From positions 186,001-250,000 of the forward strand of contig NZ_JAKZEU010000005.1 of assembly GCF_024359525.1 (NCBI RefSeq): 64,000 nt of DNA. Reading direction: 5' to 3'. Shown one piece after another: positions 52,946-61,425 of the stretch. The translations under genes and the position numbers were made by a program. Source of the DNA: Paracoccus albicereus (GTDB lineage: Bacteria; Pseudomonadota; Alphaproteobacteria; Rhodobacterales; Rhodobacteraceae). The first letter of the stretch is position 1. Each line of letters begins with the position of its first letter. Below the pieces are notes generated by a model that searched no databases, had not been told where the DNA came from, and worked only from the letters and a program-made list of their open reading frames with translations.

Positions 52946-54137
52946 GCCGGCGGCAACCCGCACGCCGCCGCGGCTGGTGACGCTGGTCGCGTTGTCCGGC
53001 GTCGCTGCCCTGTCGATGAACGTGTTCCTGCCCTCGCTGCCCGGCATGGCGCGCGATTTCGGCGTGCCCTACGCGGTGATGCAGCTGTCGGTCTCGGCCT
53101 ATATTGGGATGAGCGCGCTGGTCCAGTTGCTGGGCGGTCCGCTGAGCGATCGGATCGGTCGGCGGCCCGTCGTGCTGGGCGGGCTGGTGATCTTCCTGAT
53201 CGCAACGGTCGGCACGCTGATGGCGCCAACCGCGGGTAGCTTTCTGGCGTTCCGCATGCTGCAGGCTGCGGTCGCCGTGGCGATCCTGGTGCCAAGGGCG
53301 GTCGTTCGCGATCTCTACGACGGAAGCCGCGCCGCCAGCATGATCGGCTACGTCACGATGGGGATGGCCGTCGTGCCGATGATCGCGCCCGTGATCGGCG
53401 GCATTCTGGACGAGCTGTTCGGCTGGCGGTCGAACTTCACCGTGATGGGGCTGCTGGCGCTGGCAGTCTTCGTCGCCGCCTTCCTCGATCTGGGCGAGAC
53501 GGTCCGCGGCGGGGGCACGCCCCTGCGCCAGCAATTGCGGAACTATCCGATCCTCGCACGGTCGGTGCGCTTCTGGGGCTATTGCGCGGCCGCGACGCTC
53601 GCCTCGGGGACGTTCTTTGCCTATCTCGGCGGCGCGCCGTTCGTGGGCGAACGTGTCTTCGGCCTGTCGCCGGCCGAGGTCGGCTATTTCTTCGCCGCAC
53701 CATCGATCGGCTACATGACCGGCAACTTCCTGTCCGGCCGCTTCGCCGGACGGCTGGGGATGAGCCGGATGATCCTGCTCGGCGCCATCGTCTGCGTCGT
53801 CCCGGTGACGCTGGCGTTGACGGCGGATGTCAGCGGCATCATCAGCCCGTGGGTGTTTTTCGGTGCCGTGGCGATGATGGGTCTGGGCAACGGTATGGTG
53901 CTGCCAAGTGCGAATGCCGGAATGATGAGCGTTCGGCCCGACCTTGCGGGCACCGCGTCGGGACTGGGTGGCGCGCTGGCGATTGCCGGCGGCGCAGTGC
54001 TGTCGGCGCTGGCCGGCGCGCTGCTGACGCCGGGCCGCGGCGCGACACCGCTTCTGTGTATCATGACATGTTCGGCCATAGGCTCGCTTCTGGCGATCCT
54101 GTGGGTGATCCGGCGCGAGAAACGCACACTCGGATGA
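52932..54137 (+). CDS. Bcr/CflA-family multidrug efflux MFS transporter
   Basis: 401 residues, twelve membrane helices. MFS motif A appears as GGPLSDRIGRRPV between helices 2 and 3; the early segment MNVFLPSLPGMARDF and the AVAILVPRAVVRDL (motif B/D1 Arg) region match the Bcr/CflA drug-proton antiporter group. Substrate range cannot be read. Its start overlaps the DUF486 gene and it ends 18 bases before the ScfR operator, so it may also be affected by that regulator only by position. Confidence 0.9.
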   Translation: MTGARPAATRTPPRLVTLVALSGVAALSMNVFLPSLPGMARDFGVPYAVMQLSVSAYIGMSALVQLLGGPLSDRIGRRPVVLGGLVIFLIATVGTLMAPTAGSFLAFRMLQAAVAVAILVPRAVVRDLYDGSRAASMIGYVTMGMAVVPMIAPVIGGILDELFGWRSNFTVMGLLALAVFVAAFLDLGETVRGGGTPLRQQLRNYPILARSVRFWGYCAAATLASGTFFAYLGGAPFVGERVFGLSPAEVGYFFAAPSIGYMTGNFLSGRFAGRLGMSRMILLGAIVCVVPVTLALTADVSGIISPWVFFGAVAMMGLGNGMVLPSANAGMMSVRPDLAGTASGLGGALAIAGGAVLSALAGALLTPGRGATPLLCIMTCSAIGSLLAILWVIRREKRTLG

Positions 54138-54155
54138 CAGGCTTGCGGCATCGCA

Positions 54156-54184
54156 TTTGCAAAGGATAGACCGTCCTTTGCAAA
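54156..54184 (+). promoter_or_regulatory. ScfR-type double operator upstream of its own gene
   Basis: Perfect 11-bp inverted repeat TTTGCAAAGGA / TCCTTTGCAAA around a 7-base spacer. Each arm holds the palindrome TTTGCAAA, and the two centres are 21 bases (two helical turns) apart. TTTGCAAA is the known recognition sequence of PccR/MccR-type short-chain acyl-CoA regulators. The right arm ends 14 bases before the regulator ATG, so autorepression is likely. Confidence 0.8.
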
Positions 54185-54198
54185 GCAAGAGGCGAACG

Positions 54199-55596
54199 AT
54201 GGCCGTCCAGAAGATCTACGCCGGGTCCGCACTGCGCGAGGCGCGGGTGCGCGCCGGTCTGGCGCAGCGCAGCTTTGCCGAGCGGCTTGGAATATCGCTG
54301 CCCTATCTGTCCCAGATGGAAAACAACCATCGCCCGATCTCGGCCGGGGTGCTGCTGCGTCTGGCCCAGGAATTCGGACTGGACATCACCGCCATCGCCG
54401 CGGGAGATGCGCAGCGGATGGTGATCGACCTGCAGGAGGCGCTGGCCGATCCGCTGTTCGACGCGACGCCGGCGCTGGCCGATTTGCGCCTTGCGGCAAC
54501 CAACGCACCCGTCTTGGCCCGCGCATTCCTGGATCTGTATCGCGCCCATCGTCAGGGACAGGAACGGCTGGCGGCATTGGACGAGGCGATTGGCGGCGCG
54601 GCGCAGAACACCACGGTATCGGCGTGGGACGAGGTGCGCGACTTCTTTCACTACTGCGACAATTACATCGACGCGGTCGATCATGCGGCGGAACGTTTCG
54701 CCTGTCCTGACGGCCGACGTGGCGATCCTCTGACACTGGCACGCGCCGCGCTGGAAGAATGTGGGATAGGCGTCACCACTGGCGAACTGCCCGCCGGGTC
54801 CGTCTTCATTCGCAGTGGTACGGACATCGTGCTGAACGCCGCAGCCGAAGCTTCGACCCGAACCTTCCAACTGCTCCACCAGGTCGGGCTGGAGCGACAT
54901 GGCGACCTGATCGATGCCACGCTGGATCTGGCGCGGTTCCGCAGCGAGACCGCAAGGCAGGTCGCGCGCGTTGGACTGGCCAATTACTTTGCCGGTGCGG
55001 CGCTGATGCCATATCGCGCGTTTCACGCTGCGGCCCTTGCTGAACGTCACGATCTTGAACGGCTTGCGCATCTGTTCGGCGCCTCGCTGGAACAGGTTGC
55101 ACACCGACTGTCCACGCTGCAGCGGCCGGGGGCGAAGGGTCTTCCGTTCTTCTTTGTTCGCGTCGATCAGGCCGGCACGATCACCAAGCGCCACTCGGCT
55201 GCGCGGCTGCAATTCGCGCGTTTCGGCGGGGCCTGCCCCTTGTGGAACGTGCATCGCGCCTTTGAGCAGCCGGGACGATTCTTGCGGCAGTTGGCGCAAA
55301 CACCCGACGGCGTCCGGTATCTGCTGCTGTCGCGCGATGTCTCGAAACCTGCCGGAGCCTTTGGCGCGCCCGTACGCCGTTTCGCCATCGGGCTGGGCTG
55401 CGAGATCGCCCATGCCCGGGATCTGATCTACGCTGCGGGGCTGGATCTGGCTAATCCCGACGCCTATGAGCCGATCGGCATATCATGTCGAATCTGTCCC
55501 CGGCCGGATTGTCATCAGCGATCGGTGCCACCGATCGACCGCGCGCTGTCCATTCCGCGCGATCGTCCCGGACCCCTGCCCTACGATCTGGCCTAA
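54199..55596 (+). CDS. short-chain acyl-CoA responsive regulator (ScfR/PccR/MccR family)
   Basis: 465 residues. N-terminal Xre-type HTH (about 10-65, REARVRAGLAQRSFAERLGISLPYLSQMENNHRPIS in outline), an IrrE/ImmA-like DUF955 middle region, and the C-terminal DUF2083 zinc-finger-like CRICPRPDCHQR. This architecture is that of ScfR regulators controlling propionate or methylcitrate/ethylmalonyl-CoA routes. ATG 54199 is preferred over 54157, which lies inside the operator. Targets in this window could include prpE and the valine genes; no TTTGCAAA was seen at those genes. Confidence 0.92.
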   Translation: MAVQKIYAGSALREARVRAGLAQRSFAERLGISLPYLSQMENNHRPISAGVLLRLAQEFGLDITAIAAGDAQRMVIDLQEALADPLFDATPALADLRLAATNAPVLARAFLDLYRAHRQGQERLAALDEAIGGAAQNTTVSAWDEVRDFFHYCDNYIDAVDHAAERFACPDGRRGDPLTLARAALEECGIGVTTGELPAGSVFIRSGTDIVLNAAAEASTRTFQLLHQVGLERHGDLIDATLDLARFRSETARQVARVGLANYFAGAALMPYRAFHAAALAERHDLERLAHLFGASLEQVAHRLSTLQRPGAKGLPFFFVRVDQAGTITKRHSAARLQFARFGGACPLWNVHRAFEQPGRFLRQLAQTPDGVRYLLLSRDVSKPAGAFGAPVRRFAIGLGCEIAHARDLIYAAGLDLANPDAYEPIGISCRICPRPDCHQRSVPPIDRALSIPRDRPGPLPYDLA

Positions 55597-55767
55597 ATTG
55601 CCCGTGTCCGCTTCGGCGGAATTCCGCCCCTTCTGGCACATATCCGCGCAACCGGCCGTTGCAGAGGCCAAGGGGTGTTGCGTCGAGACCACAGCTTTTG
55701 TTTACGAAAGGCAGAGCGGAACCAGAACGGGTCGGGTGCAACCGATCCCGAGAACCGGGGACAGACT

Positions 55768-57090
55768 TTGCCGAATATCGTGAACCGATTGAACTCGTCG
55801 CTGGAACGCTGGCTGCCCGAGCAGCGGCTGTTCCTGCGCTCTGCCAACGCAACTCGCTACGTCCGGCTCAGGCCGCTGACTCAGATGGTTGCCCTGGGCG
55901 GAACGGCGGCGATCTTCGGTTGGTCCATCGTGGCAAGCTCGATCCTGGTCATCGAATCGATCAGTTCCGGGACGTCGCGCGATCAGGTGATGCGCGCGCA
56001 ATCCGCGTTCGAGGCGCGTCTTGACGAACTCTCGGCCGAACGTGACGCACGCGCCGCCGAAGCCGCGGCCGCGCAGAGCCGTTTCGCGGTGGCGCTGGAT
56101 CAGGTGTCGCAGATGCAATCGCAACTGCTGTCCTCGGAAGAACGTCGACGTGAGCTGGAAACCGGAATGGGCGCTGTCCAGACGACGCTGCGCGACACGA
56201 TCGAGCAGCGTGACAGCGCCGCAACGAAGGCCGAGACGCTGACCGCCGCGATCGAGGATAAAAGCGGGAAGCCCCTGCCCGAAGCCGATCGCGCCGAGGA
56301 GTTTTCCGTCGCCCTCGACATTCTCAGCGGCGAGTTGAAGGAAACCTCGGATCAGCGGGACGAGGCATTGGCCAGCGCGGAACAGGCCCGCGGGCAGGCC
56401 GAGCAGCTGACCGTCGAGCGCGATCTGATCGTGGCCCGCAACGAAGAGATCTTTCGCCAGCTGGAAGACGCGGTCGCGATCTCGGTCGAGCCGCTGGACA
56501 AGGTCTTCCGCTCGGTCGGCATGAACCCGGACGAGGTTCTGCGTCTGGTGCGCAGCGGCTATTCCGGCCAGGGCGGCCCGCTGACGCCGATGGCCTATTC
56601 GACCCACGGCAACGCGGCGATCGAAGCGGGCGAAACCAAGGCGAACCAGATCATCGTGACGCTGGACCAGGTGAACACCTATCGGATCGCGATGGAAAAG
56701 CTGCCGTTGGCCATGCCCGTCAAGGACAGCTTCCGCTACACCTCGGGCTTCGGACGCCGCTGGGGCCGCGCGCATGAAGGCGTGGACATGGCAGGCCCTG
56801 TCGGGACGCCGATCTACGCCACCGGCGATGGCGTCGTGGTCTTTGCCGGCCGTCAAAGCGGCTATGGCAATCTTATCAAGATCAAACATGAACTGGGCAC
56901 CGAGACACGCTTTGGCCACCTGTCGAAAATCGGCGTGAAGGTCGGCCAAAGGGTGTCGCAGGGCGACAGGATCGGTGATATGGGGAACACCGGACGCTCG
57001 ACCGGACCGCATCTGCATTACGAGGTGCGCGTGAACGGACGGGCCGTCGACCCCATGAGCTTCATCAAGGCGGCGAGCAATGTTTTCTAA
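55768..57090 (+). CDS. M23 peptidoglycan endopeptidase with membrane anchor and coiled coil
   Basis: 440 residues from TTG 55768, which has CGGGGA 7 bases upstream (GTG 55780 is the alternative; no ATG fits). A short cytoplasmic N-terminus, one membrane helix (MVALGGTAAIFGWSIVASSILVI, about 50-72), a long coiled coil (about 80-250), then a LytM domain with the zinc site RAHEGVDMAGP and GPHLHYEVRVNG. It would cut peptide crosslinks in the periplasm. It overlaps the bactofilin gene by 11 bases, a recurring pairing for shape control. Confidence 0.9.
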   Translation: MPNIVNRLNSSLERWLPEQRLFLRSANATRYVRLRPLTQMVALGGTAAIFGWSIVASSILVIESISSGTSRDQVMRAQSAFEARLDELSAERDARAAEAAAAQSRFAVALDQVSQMQSQLLSSEERRRELETGMGAVQTTLRDTIEQRDSAATKAETLTAAIEDKSGKPLPEADRAEEFSVALDILSGELKETSDQRDEALASAEQARGQAEQLTVERDLIVARNEEIFRQLEDAVAISVEPLDKVFRSVGMNPDEVLRLVRSGYSGQGGPLTPMAYSTHGNAAIEAGETKANQIIVTLDQVNTYRIAMEKLPLAMPVKDSFRYTSGFGRRWGRAHEGVDMAGPVGTPIYATGDGVVVFAGRQSGYGNLIKIKHELGTETRFGHLSKIGVKVGQRVSQGDRIGDMGNTGRSTGPHLHYEVRVNGRAVDPMSFIKAASNVF

Positions 57091-57583
57091 GACCCGAGTG
57101 ACCGACACCCCCGCGCGCAATCAGTCCGCGACTTCCACACCGGAAGCCGAACCGCGCCCCGCACCCCAGCCCACGCCCGAACGGTCCGAAGCGCCCGCCC
57201 CTGCGCCCACGCGCCAGCGCGGCACGCCATCGGTGATGTCCTCTGACCTGACGGTCACCGGCAACATCCGCACCGAAGGCGACATCGTCGTCGAGGGCAC
57301 GGTCGAGGGTGACATCCGCGCCCACCAACTGACCGTCGGCGAAAGCGCGACGATCAAGGGCGAGGTCGTAGCCGAAGAGGTTATCGTCAACGGACGCATC
57401 GTCGGTCGCGTGCGTGGCTTGAAGGTTCGCCTGTCGGCTACCGCTCGGGTCGAGGGCGACATTATCCACAAGACGATCGCGATCGAATCCGGCGCTCATT
57501 TCGAGGGTTCGGTCCAGCGGCAGGAAGATCCGCTGACTCAAGGTGGAACCAAGAAACTGGCGCCTCCGTCCGACAACGCCTGA
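57080..57583 (+). CDS. bactofilin (polymer-forming cytoskeletal protein)
   Basis: 167 residues. A disordered Pro/Ala-rich N-terminus (to about residue 48) precedes a DUF583 beta-helix with six-residue-rung repeats: DLTVTGNIRTEGDIVVEGTVEGDIRA and VIVNGRIVGRVRGLKVRLSATARVEGDI. Bactofilins form non-polar filaments near the membrane and recruit peptidoglycan enzymes; the overlapping M23 gene is the obvious client. A hairpin terminator follows at 57608-57636. Confidence 0.93.
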   Translation: MFSKTRVTDTPARNQSATSTPEAEPRPAPQPTPERSEAPAPAPTRQRGTPSVMSSDLTVTGNIRTEGDIVVEGTVEGDIRAHQLTVGESATIKGEVVAEEVIVNGRIVGRVRGLKVRLSATARVEGDIIHKTIAIESGAHFEGSVQRQEDPLTQGGTKKLAPPSDNA

Positions 57584-57607
57584 TCTTCAGCTACAGCGAA
57601 AATGAAG

Positions 57608-57636
57608 GGCCCGGTTGGCGCGATGCCTTCCGGGCC
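57608..57636 (+). terminator. terminator after the bactofilin gene
   Basis: Stem GGCCCGG / CCGGGCC with a 15-base apical part that can pair further (TGGC/GCCT), followed by GTTTG. It lies 25 bases after the bactofilin stop. Confidence 0.65.
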
Positions 57637-57662
57637 GTTTGCATTCAGCGATCTGGTAGCGC

Positions 57663-58442
57663 CTAATCAGTCCGCTTCACCGCGATCGTCTGCGCCCGCA
57701 GGGTTGCGCGCTGCACCGAAGACAAGAAGGCCACGTCTGTCGCGTCACGCCCGACTGCGATGATCGCCATCTGATCCGCCGTCGCCATCCCTGTCGCGTC
57801 GATCAGATGCCACGCGCCGTCCAGGTAGACTTCGGTCACGGCGTGGAAATCGGGCGGATCGACATCGGGCGCATAGACGCTCGCAATGCGGGCGGGCAGG
57901 TTCGATGCCCGGCAGAGCGAGACGAGAAGGTGCGCGTAGTCGCGACAGACGCCCTGCCTATCCAGAAACGTGTCCGCGGCCGTCGTGTCGGCGTCCGACA
58001 CGCCTGCGACGTAGGCGATGTTGTTCTCGATCCAGTCCCGCATCGCAGCCACGCGTGCACCGCCTGACAGATCGCCGAAGGTGTCCTGGACGAAGGTTCC
58101 GAAGCGGGTCGAGGGGCAATATATCGATGGCAGGGTATAGCGCAGCGCATCGCCGGGAAGCCGCTCGAAGGGCGTCGCCGCGAGGCTGGCAAAGTCCGGA
58201 CGGTCGCGTTCGATGCTGACCGTCGCCGTGTAGTGGCAGACCAACTGACCCCGGGGGCGGATGATGATCCGCTCGCCGATACCCTCGTCCCCGGGAACGC
58301 GCGCGAAACTGTCAAGATCGCCCAGATCGATCCGGGCCTCGACGATGGTCTGACCCAATGCACCCGCACTTTCCACCGACAGGACCGCCGGACCCGGCTG
58401 CGCTAGGTCGTATTCGAGATTGGTGTCGATGGCGATCTTCAC
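57663..58442 (-). CDS. transglutaminase-like cysteine protease family protein
   Basis: 259 residues. The transglutaminase core shows the triad Cys in RQGVCRDYAHLL, His in DFHAVTEVYLDG and Asp in HLIDATG. An N-terminal beta domain (roughly 1-110) precedes it. Start set at GTG 58442 because AAGGAG lies 8 bases upstream; TTG 58448 is too close to that site. Bacterial members are usually amidases or proteases; the substrate is unknown. Cytoplasmic, as no signal peptide is seen. Confidence 0.85.
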   Translation of the reverse strand: MKIAIDTNLEYDLAQPGPAVLSVESAGALGQTIVEARIDLGDLDSFARVPGDEGIGERIIIRPRGQLVCHYTATVSIERDRPDFASLAATPFERLPGDALRYTLPSIYCPSTRFGTFVQDTFGDLSGGARVAAMRDWIENNIAYVAGVSDADTTAADTFLDRQGVCRDYAHLLVSLCRASNLPARIASVYAPDVDPPDFHAVTEVYLDGAWHLIDATGMATADQMAIIAVGRDATDVAFLSSVQRATLRAQTIAVKRTD

Positions 58443-58551
58443 GGGCAAGGCTCCTTCGGGTCGGATCTAGGTCACCCGGCCCTGCGCGCGCATGTCATCC
58501 TGAAGATGGAGCGACGAGCGGCCTGACGGTGATGGCTGACAACGCCTCGGA

Positions 58552-59061
58552 TCAGCGATCGTTCCGGCCGCCGTCCAGCCTCTCGACCAGCGCTTTTTCT
58601 ACGGGCGGCGTCACAAAGTTCGATACATCGCCGCCAAGCCGCGCGATCTCTTTCACCAGCTTTGACGCGATGGCCTGCCGCCGGGCATCTGCCATCAGGA
58701 AAACGGTCTCGACGCTGGAATCCATCGCGCGATTCATGCCGACCATCTGAAATTCATACTCGAAATCCGCAACCGCTCGCAGCCCCCGCACGATGACGCC
58801 CGCGCCGACATCGCGGGCACAGTCGATTAGCAGGTTCTCGAACGGGTGGACGACGATCTCGCCGCCGGTGCGACCGGTGATCGCGGTGCATTCCGCCTCG
58901 ACCATCGCAACCCGTTCCTCAAGCGAGAACAGCGGACTCTTGTCACGGTTGATCGCGACGCCGATGACCAGCCGATCGACAAGCGCCATCGCGCGCTCGA
59001 TGATGTCGGTATGCCCAAGCGTCACCGGATCGAACGTTCCGGGATAAAGGCCGATGCGCAT
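58552..59061 (-). CDS. coaD: phosphopantetheine adenylyltransferase
   Basis: 169 residues. Converts 4-phosphopantetheine and ATP to dephospho-CoA. The nucleotidyltransferase motif GTFDPVTLGH (T/HxGH at 14-17) begins the protein; GLRAVADFEYEFQM and NRAMDSSVETVFLMA are conserved CoaD segments. The later ISS-like motif reads IASKLVKEIARLGGDV. Normal length. About 110 bases separate it from the transglutaminase gene downstream and 80 from the CBS gene upstream. Confidence 0.95.
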   Translation of the reverse strand: MRIGLYPGTFDPVTLGHTDIIERAMALVDRLVIGVAINRDKSPLFSLEERVAMVEAECTAITGRTGGEIVVHPFENLLIDCARDVGAGVIVRGLRAVADFEYEFQMVGMNRAMDSSVETVFLMADARRQAIASKLVKEIARLGGDVSNFVTPPVEKALVERLDGGRNDR

Positions 59062-59141
59062 CAGAGATTCCTTTCGGCGCCGGGTCTATAGCGGGGCAGG
59101 CAGCACGCCCTTGTCGGTCGCGGACGACCGTCCGGTCGTTG

Positions 59142-59603
59142 TCAGTTCCCCATGATCATCCCGGTCAGGGCGTCCTTTTCAGCCGCCAGTTCCTTCAGCC
59201 GCCCGCTGACGGCATCGCCGATCGAGACGACGCCGATCATCCGACCACCGTCATCCACCACGGGCAGGTGACGGAAGCGACCCTTGGTCATCCGCTCCAG
59301 GATCGCAAGCGCATCTTCGGCTGTGGTGCAGGTCTGCACTTCACGCGTCATCAGCTCGCTGATCGGGCTGTCAAGGACGGCGGTGCCCTTCGCCGCCAGT
59401 TGCCGGACAACGTCGCGCTCTGACAGGATCCCGGTTGGGGTTTCGCCGTCGTCGGATACGACCACCGCGCCGATCCGATGCTTTGCCAGCATCTGGACCG
59501 CCTCTGAAACAGTGGCGTCGGGTTTGATGGTCAGGATCGTGCGGGATTCAAGCTCAGGCTTCCCGGCGGAGTCCTTCATCGACAGAAGCTGGCGGACGAG
59601 CAT
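59142..59603 (-). CDS. tandem CBS-domain protein
   Basis: 153 residues containing two CBS domains: TVSEAVQMLAKHRIGAVVVSDDGETPTGILSERDVV and ISELMTREVQTCTTAEDALAILERMTKGRFRHLPVVDDGGRMIGVVSIGDAV. Such pairs form a Bateman module binding adenine nucleotides. Stand-alone versions act as energy-sensing partners; the target here is not evident. A broken repeat TTGACG...CGTCAA (59641-59664) lies 37 bases upstream of its start. Confidence 0.88.
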   Translation of the reverse strand: MLVRQLLSMKDSAGKPELESRTILTIKPDATVSEAVQMLAKHRIGAVVVSDDGETPTGILSERDVVRQLAAKGTAVLDSPISELMTREVQTCTTAEDALAILERMTKGRFRHLPVVDDGGRMIGVVSIGDAVSGRLKELAAEKDALTGMIMGN

Positions 59604-59786
59604 GGCGACCTCGCATTCACAGAGTGGTGACGTGCATCATTTGACGCGAAACCCGCTTCGTCAAGTGCGCGCAATTTGCCCTGCCCCCACGTCTGCGACC
59701 ATCGTCGGTCCCGGCACGGTCATTCGCGCGCTGCCACAGGCAACCCGATGCGCGACGGAGCCTTTCATCCGCTTGGGCGCACGACT

Positions 59787-59808
59787 ATCCTGCCGCCAAA
59801 CGCAGGAT
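59787..59808 (+). promoter_or_regulatory. inverted repeat at the mmsA ribosome site
   Basis: ATCCTGC-N8-GCAGGAT, a 7-8-7 perfect repeat whose right arm leads directly into the GGATGGAGGA ribosome site of mmsA (ATG 59819). An operator or an mRNA hairpin are both possible. Confidence 0.35.
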
Positions 59809-59818
59809 GGAGGATGCC

Positions 59819-61318
59819 ATGAAGGAATTGTCGCACTGGATCGACGGCAAGCGGGTCAACGGAAGCTCGGGCCGCTTTGCCGACGTATTCAATCCCGCCA
59901 CCGGCGAAGTCCAGGCTCGTGTCCCGCTTGCCAGCCGGGACGAGATTGATGCCGCCGTGAACAGCGCTGCGAAAGCGCAGAAGGAATGGGGCGCGACCAA
60001 TCCACAGAAGCGCGCGCGGGTCATGATGGCGCTGGTCGGACTGATCAATCGCGACATGGACAAGCTGGCAGAGGCGCTGTCGTCCGAGCACGGCAAGACC
60101 TTCCCTGACGCGAAGGGCGACGTGCAGCGGGGCCTTGAAGTGATCGAGTTCTGCATCGGCGCGCCGCATCTGCTGAAGGGCGATTTTACCGACAGCGCCG
60201 GCACGGGCATCGACATGTATTCGATGCGTCAGCCGCTGGGCGTGGTCGCGGGCATCACCCCCTTCAACTTCCCGGCGATGATCCCGTTATGGAAGATGGG
60301 TCCGGCGCTGGTCGCGGGCAACGCGATGATCCTGAAACCCAGCGAGCGGGACCCGTCCGTCCCGCTGATGCTGGCCGAACTGTGCAAGGAAGCGGGCCTG
60401 CCGGACGGTGTGCTTCAGGTCATCAATGGCGACAAGGACGCCGTCGATGCGATCCTGCAAAGCCCGGTGATCCAGGCAGTGGGGTTCGTCGGCTCGACCC
60501 CGATTGCGCAGTACATCTACGAAGAAGCGGCCAAGACCGGCAAGCGCGCGCAATGCTTTGGCGGTGCGAAGAACCACATGATCATCATGCCCGACGCCGA
60601 TCTGGATCAGGCGGCGGATGCATTGGTCGGCGCCGGTTTCGGCGCGGCAGGCGAACGCTGCATGGCGATCTCGGTCGCGGTCCCGGTGGGCGAGGAGACG
60701 GCGGACAGGCTGATCGAGAAGCTTGTCCCGCGGGTCGAGAAGCTGAAGGTCGGCCCTTGGACAGCCGGCGACGATGTCGATTACGGCCCCGTGGTGACCG
60801 CTGCCGCGAAGGAGAACATCCTGCGGCTGGTCGAAAGCGGCATCGAGCAGGGTGCCGAGCTGGTTGTTGACGGCCGCGATTTCAGCCTGCAGGGCTATGA
60901 GAACGGGTTCTTCGTCGGCCCGCACCTGTTCGACCGCGTCACGCCCGAGATGGACATCTACCGCAATGAGATTTTCGGCCCGGTCCTGTCCACCGTCCGC
61001 GCGGGGTCCTACGAGGAAGCGATCGGGCTGGCGATGGACCACGAATACGGAAACGGCACCGCGATTTTCACGCGCGACGGCGACACTGCCCGCGATTTCG
61101 CCAACCGCATCAACATCGGCATGGTCGGCATCAACGTACCGATCCCGGTGCCGCTGGCCTACCACACCTTCGGCGGCTGGAAGAAATCGGGCTTCGGCGA
61201 CCTGAACCAGCATGGGCCAGACGCCTTCCGCTTCTACACGCGGACCAAGACGGTGACGGCGCGCTGGCCGTCCGGCATCAAGGAAGGCGGCGAGTTCAAC
61301 TTCAAAGCCATGGACTGA
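59819..61318 (+). CDS. mmsA: CoA-acylating methylmalonate-semialdehyde dehydrogenase
   Basis: 499 residues. Converts methylmalonate semialdehyde (valine, thymine degradation) to propionyl-CoA with NAD and CoA. ALDH fold with PFNFPAMIPLW (NAD region), FVGSTPIAQYIY, and catalytic Cys281 in AGERCMAI. In place of the general-base Glu of hydrolytic ALDHs the segment reads GGAKNHMII, the mark of the CoA-dependent MmsA group. ATG 59819 is favoured by GGAGGA just upstream. A T-rich terminator follows. Head of the valine genes. Confidence 0.96.
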   Translation: MKELSHWIDGKRVNGSSGRFADVFNPATGEVQARVPLASRDEIDAAVNSAAKAQKEWGATNPQKRARVMMALVGLINRDMDKLAEALSSEHGKTFPDAKGDVQRGLEVIEFCIGAPHLLKGDFTDSAGTGIDMYSMRQPLGVVAGITPFNFPAMIPLWKMGPALVAGNAMILKPSERDPSVPLMLAELCKEAGLPDGVLQVINGDKDAVDAILQSPVIQAVGFVGSTPIAQYIYEEAAKTGKRAQCFGGAKNHMIIMPDADLDQAADALVGAGFGAAGERCMAISVAVPVGEETADRLIEKLVPRVEKLKVGPWTAGDDVDYGPVVTAAAKENILRLVESGIEQGAELVVDGRDFSLQGYENGFFVGPHLFDRVTPEMDIYRNEIFGPVLSTVRAGSYEEAIGLAMDHEYGNGTAIFTRDGDTARDFANRINIGMVGINVPIPVPLAYHTFGGWKKSGFGDLNQHGPDAFRFYTRTKTVTARWPSGIKEGGEFNFKAMD

Positions 61319-61339
61319 GCCCGGTCCGGGCGCGGGATG

Positions 61340-61367
61340 GGGCGGGCGCGCAAGCGTCCGCCCTTTT
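61340..61367 (+). terminator. terminator after mmsA
   Basis: Ten-bp stem GGGCGGGCGC / GCGTCCGCCC (one G-T pair), GCAA loop, followed by TTTT. It lies 21 bases after the mmsA stop, so the YbdK-like gene probably has its own promoter. Confidence 0.82.
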
Positions 61368-61425
61368 CGCGTCTTGCGCAGGCACCGCGATTGCGCGTTG
61401 ATGCCCGCGATCAGCGGAGAGTGCG

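Noticed and set aside
55702..57120. 472-codon minus-strand open frame opposite the M23 gene
   Set aside because: The plus-strand M23 endopeptidase explains the region with domains and ribosome site.
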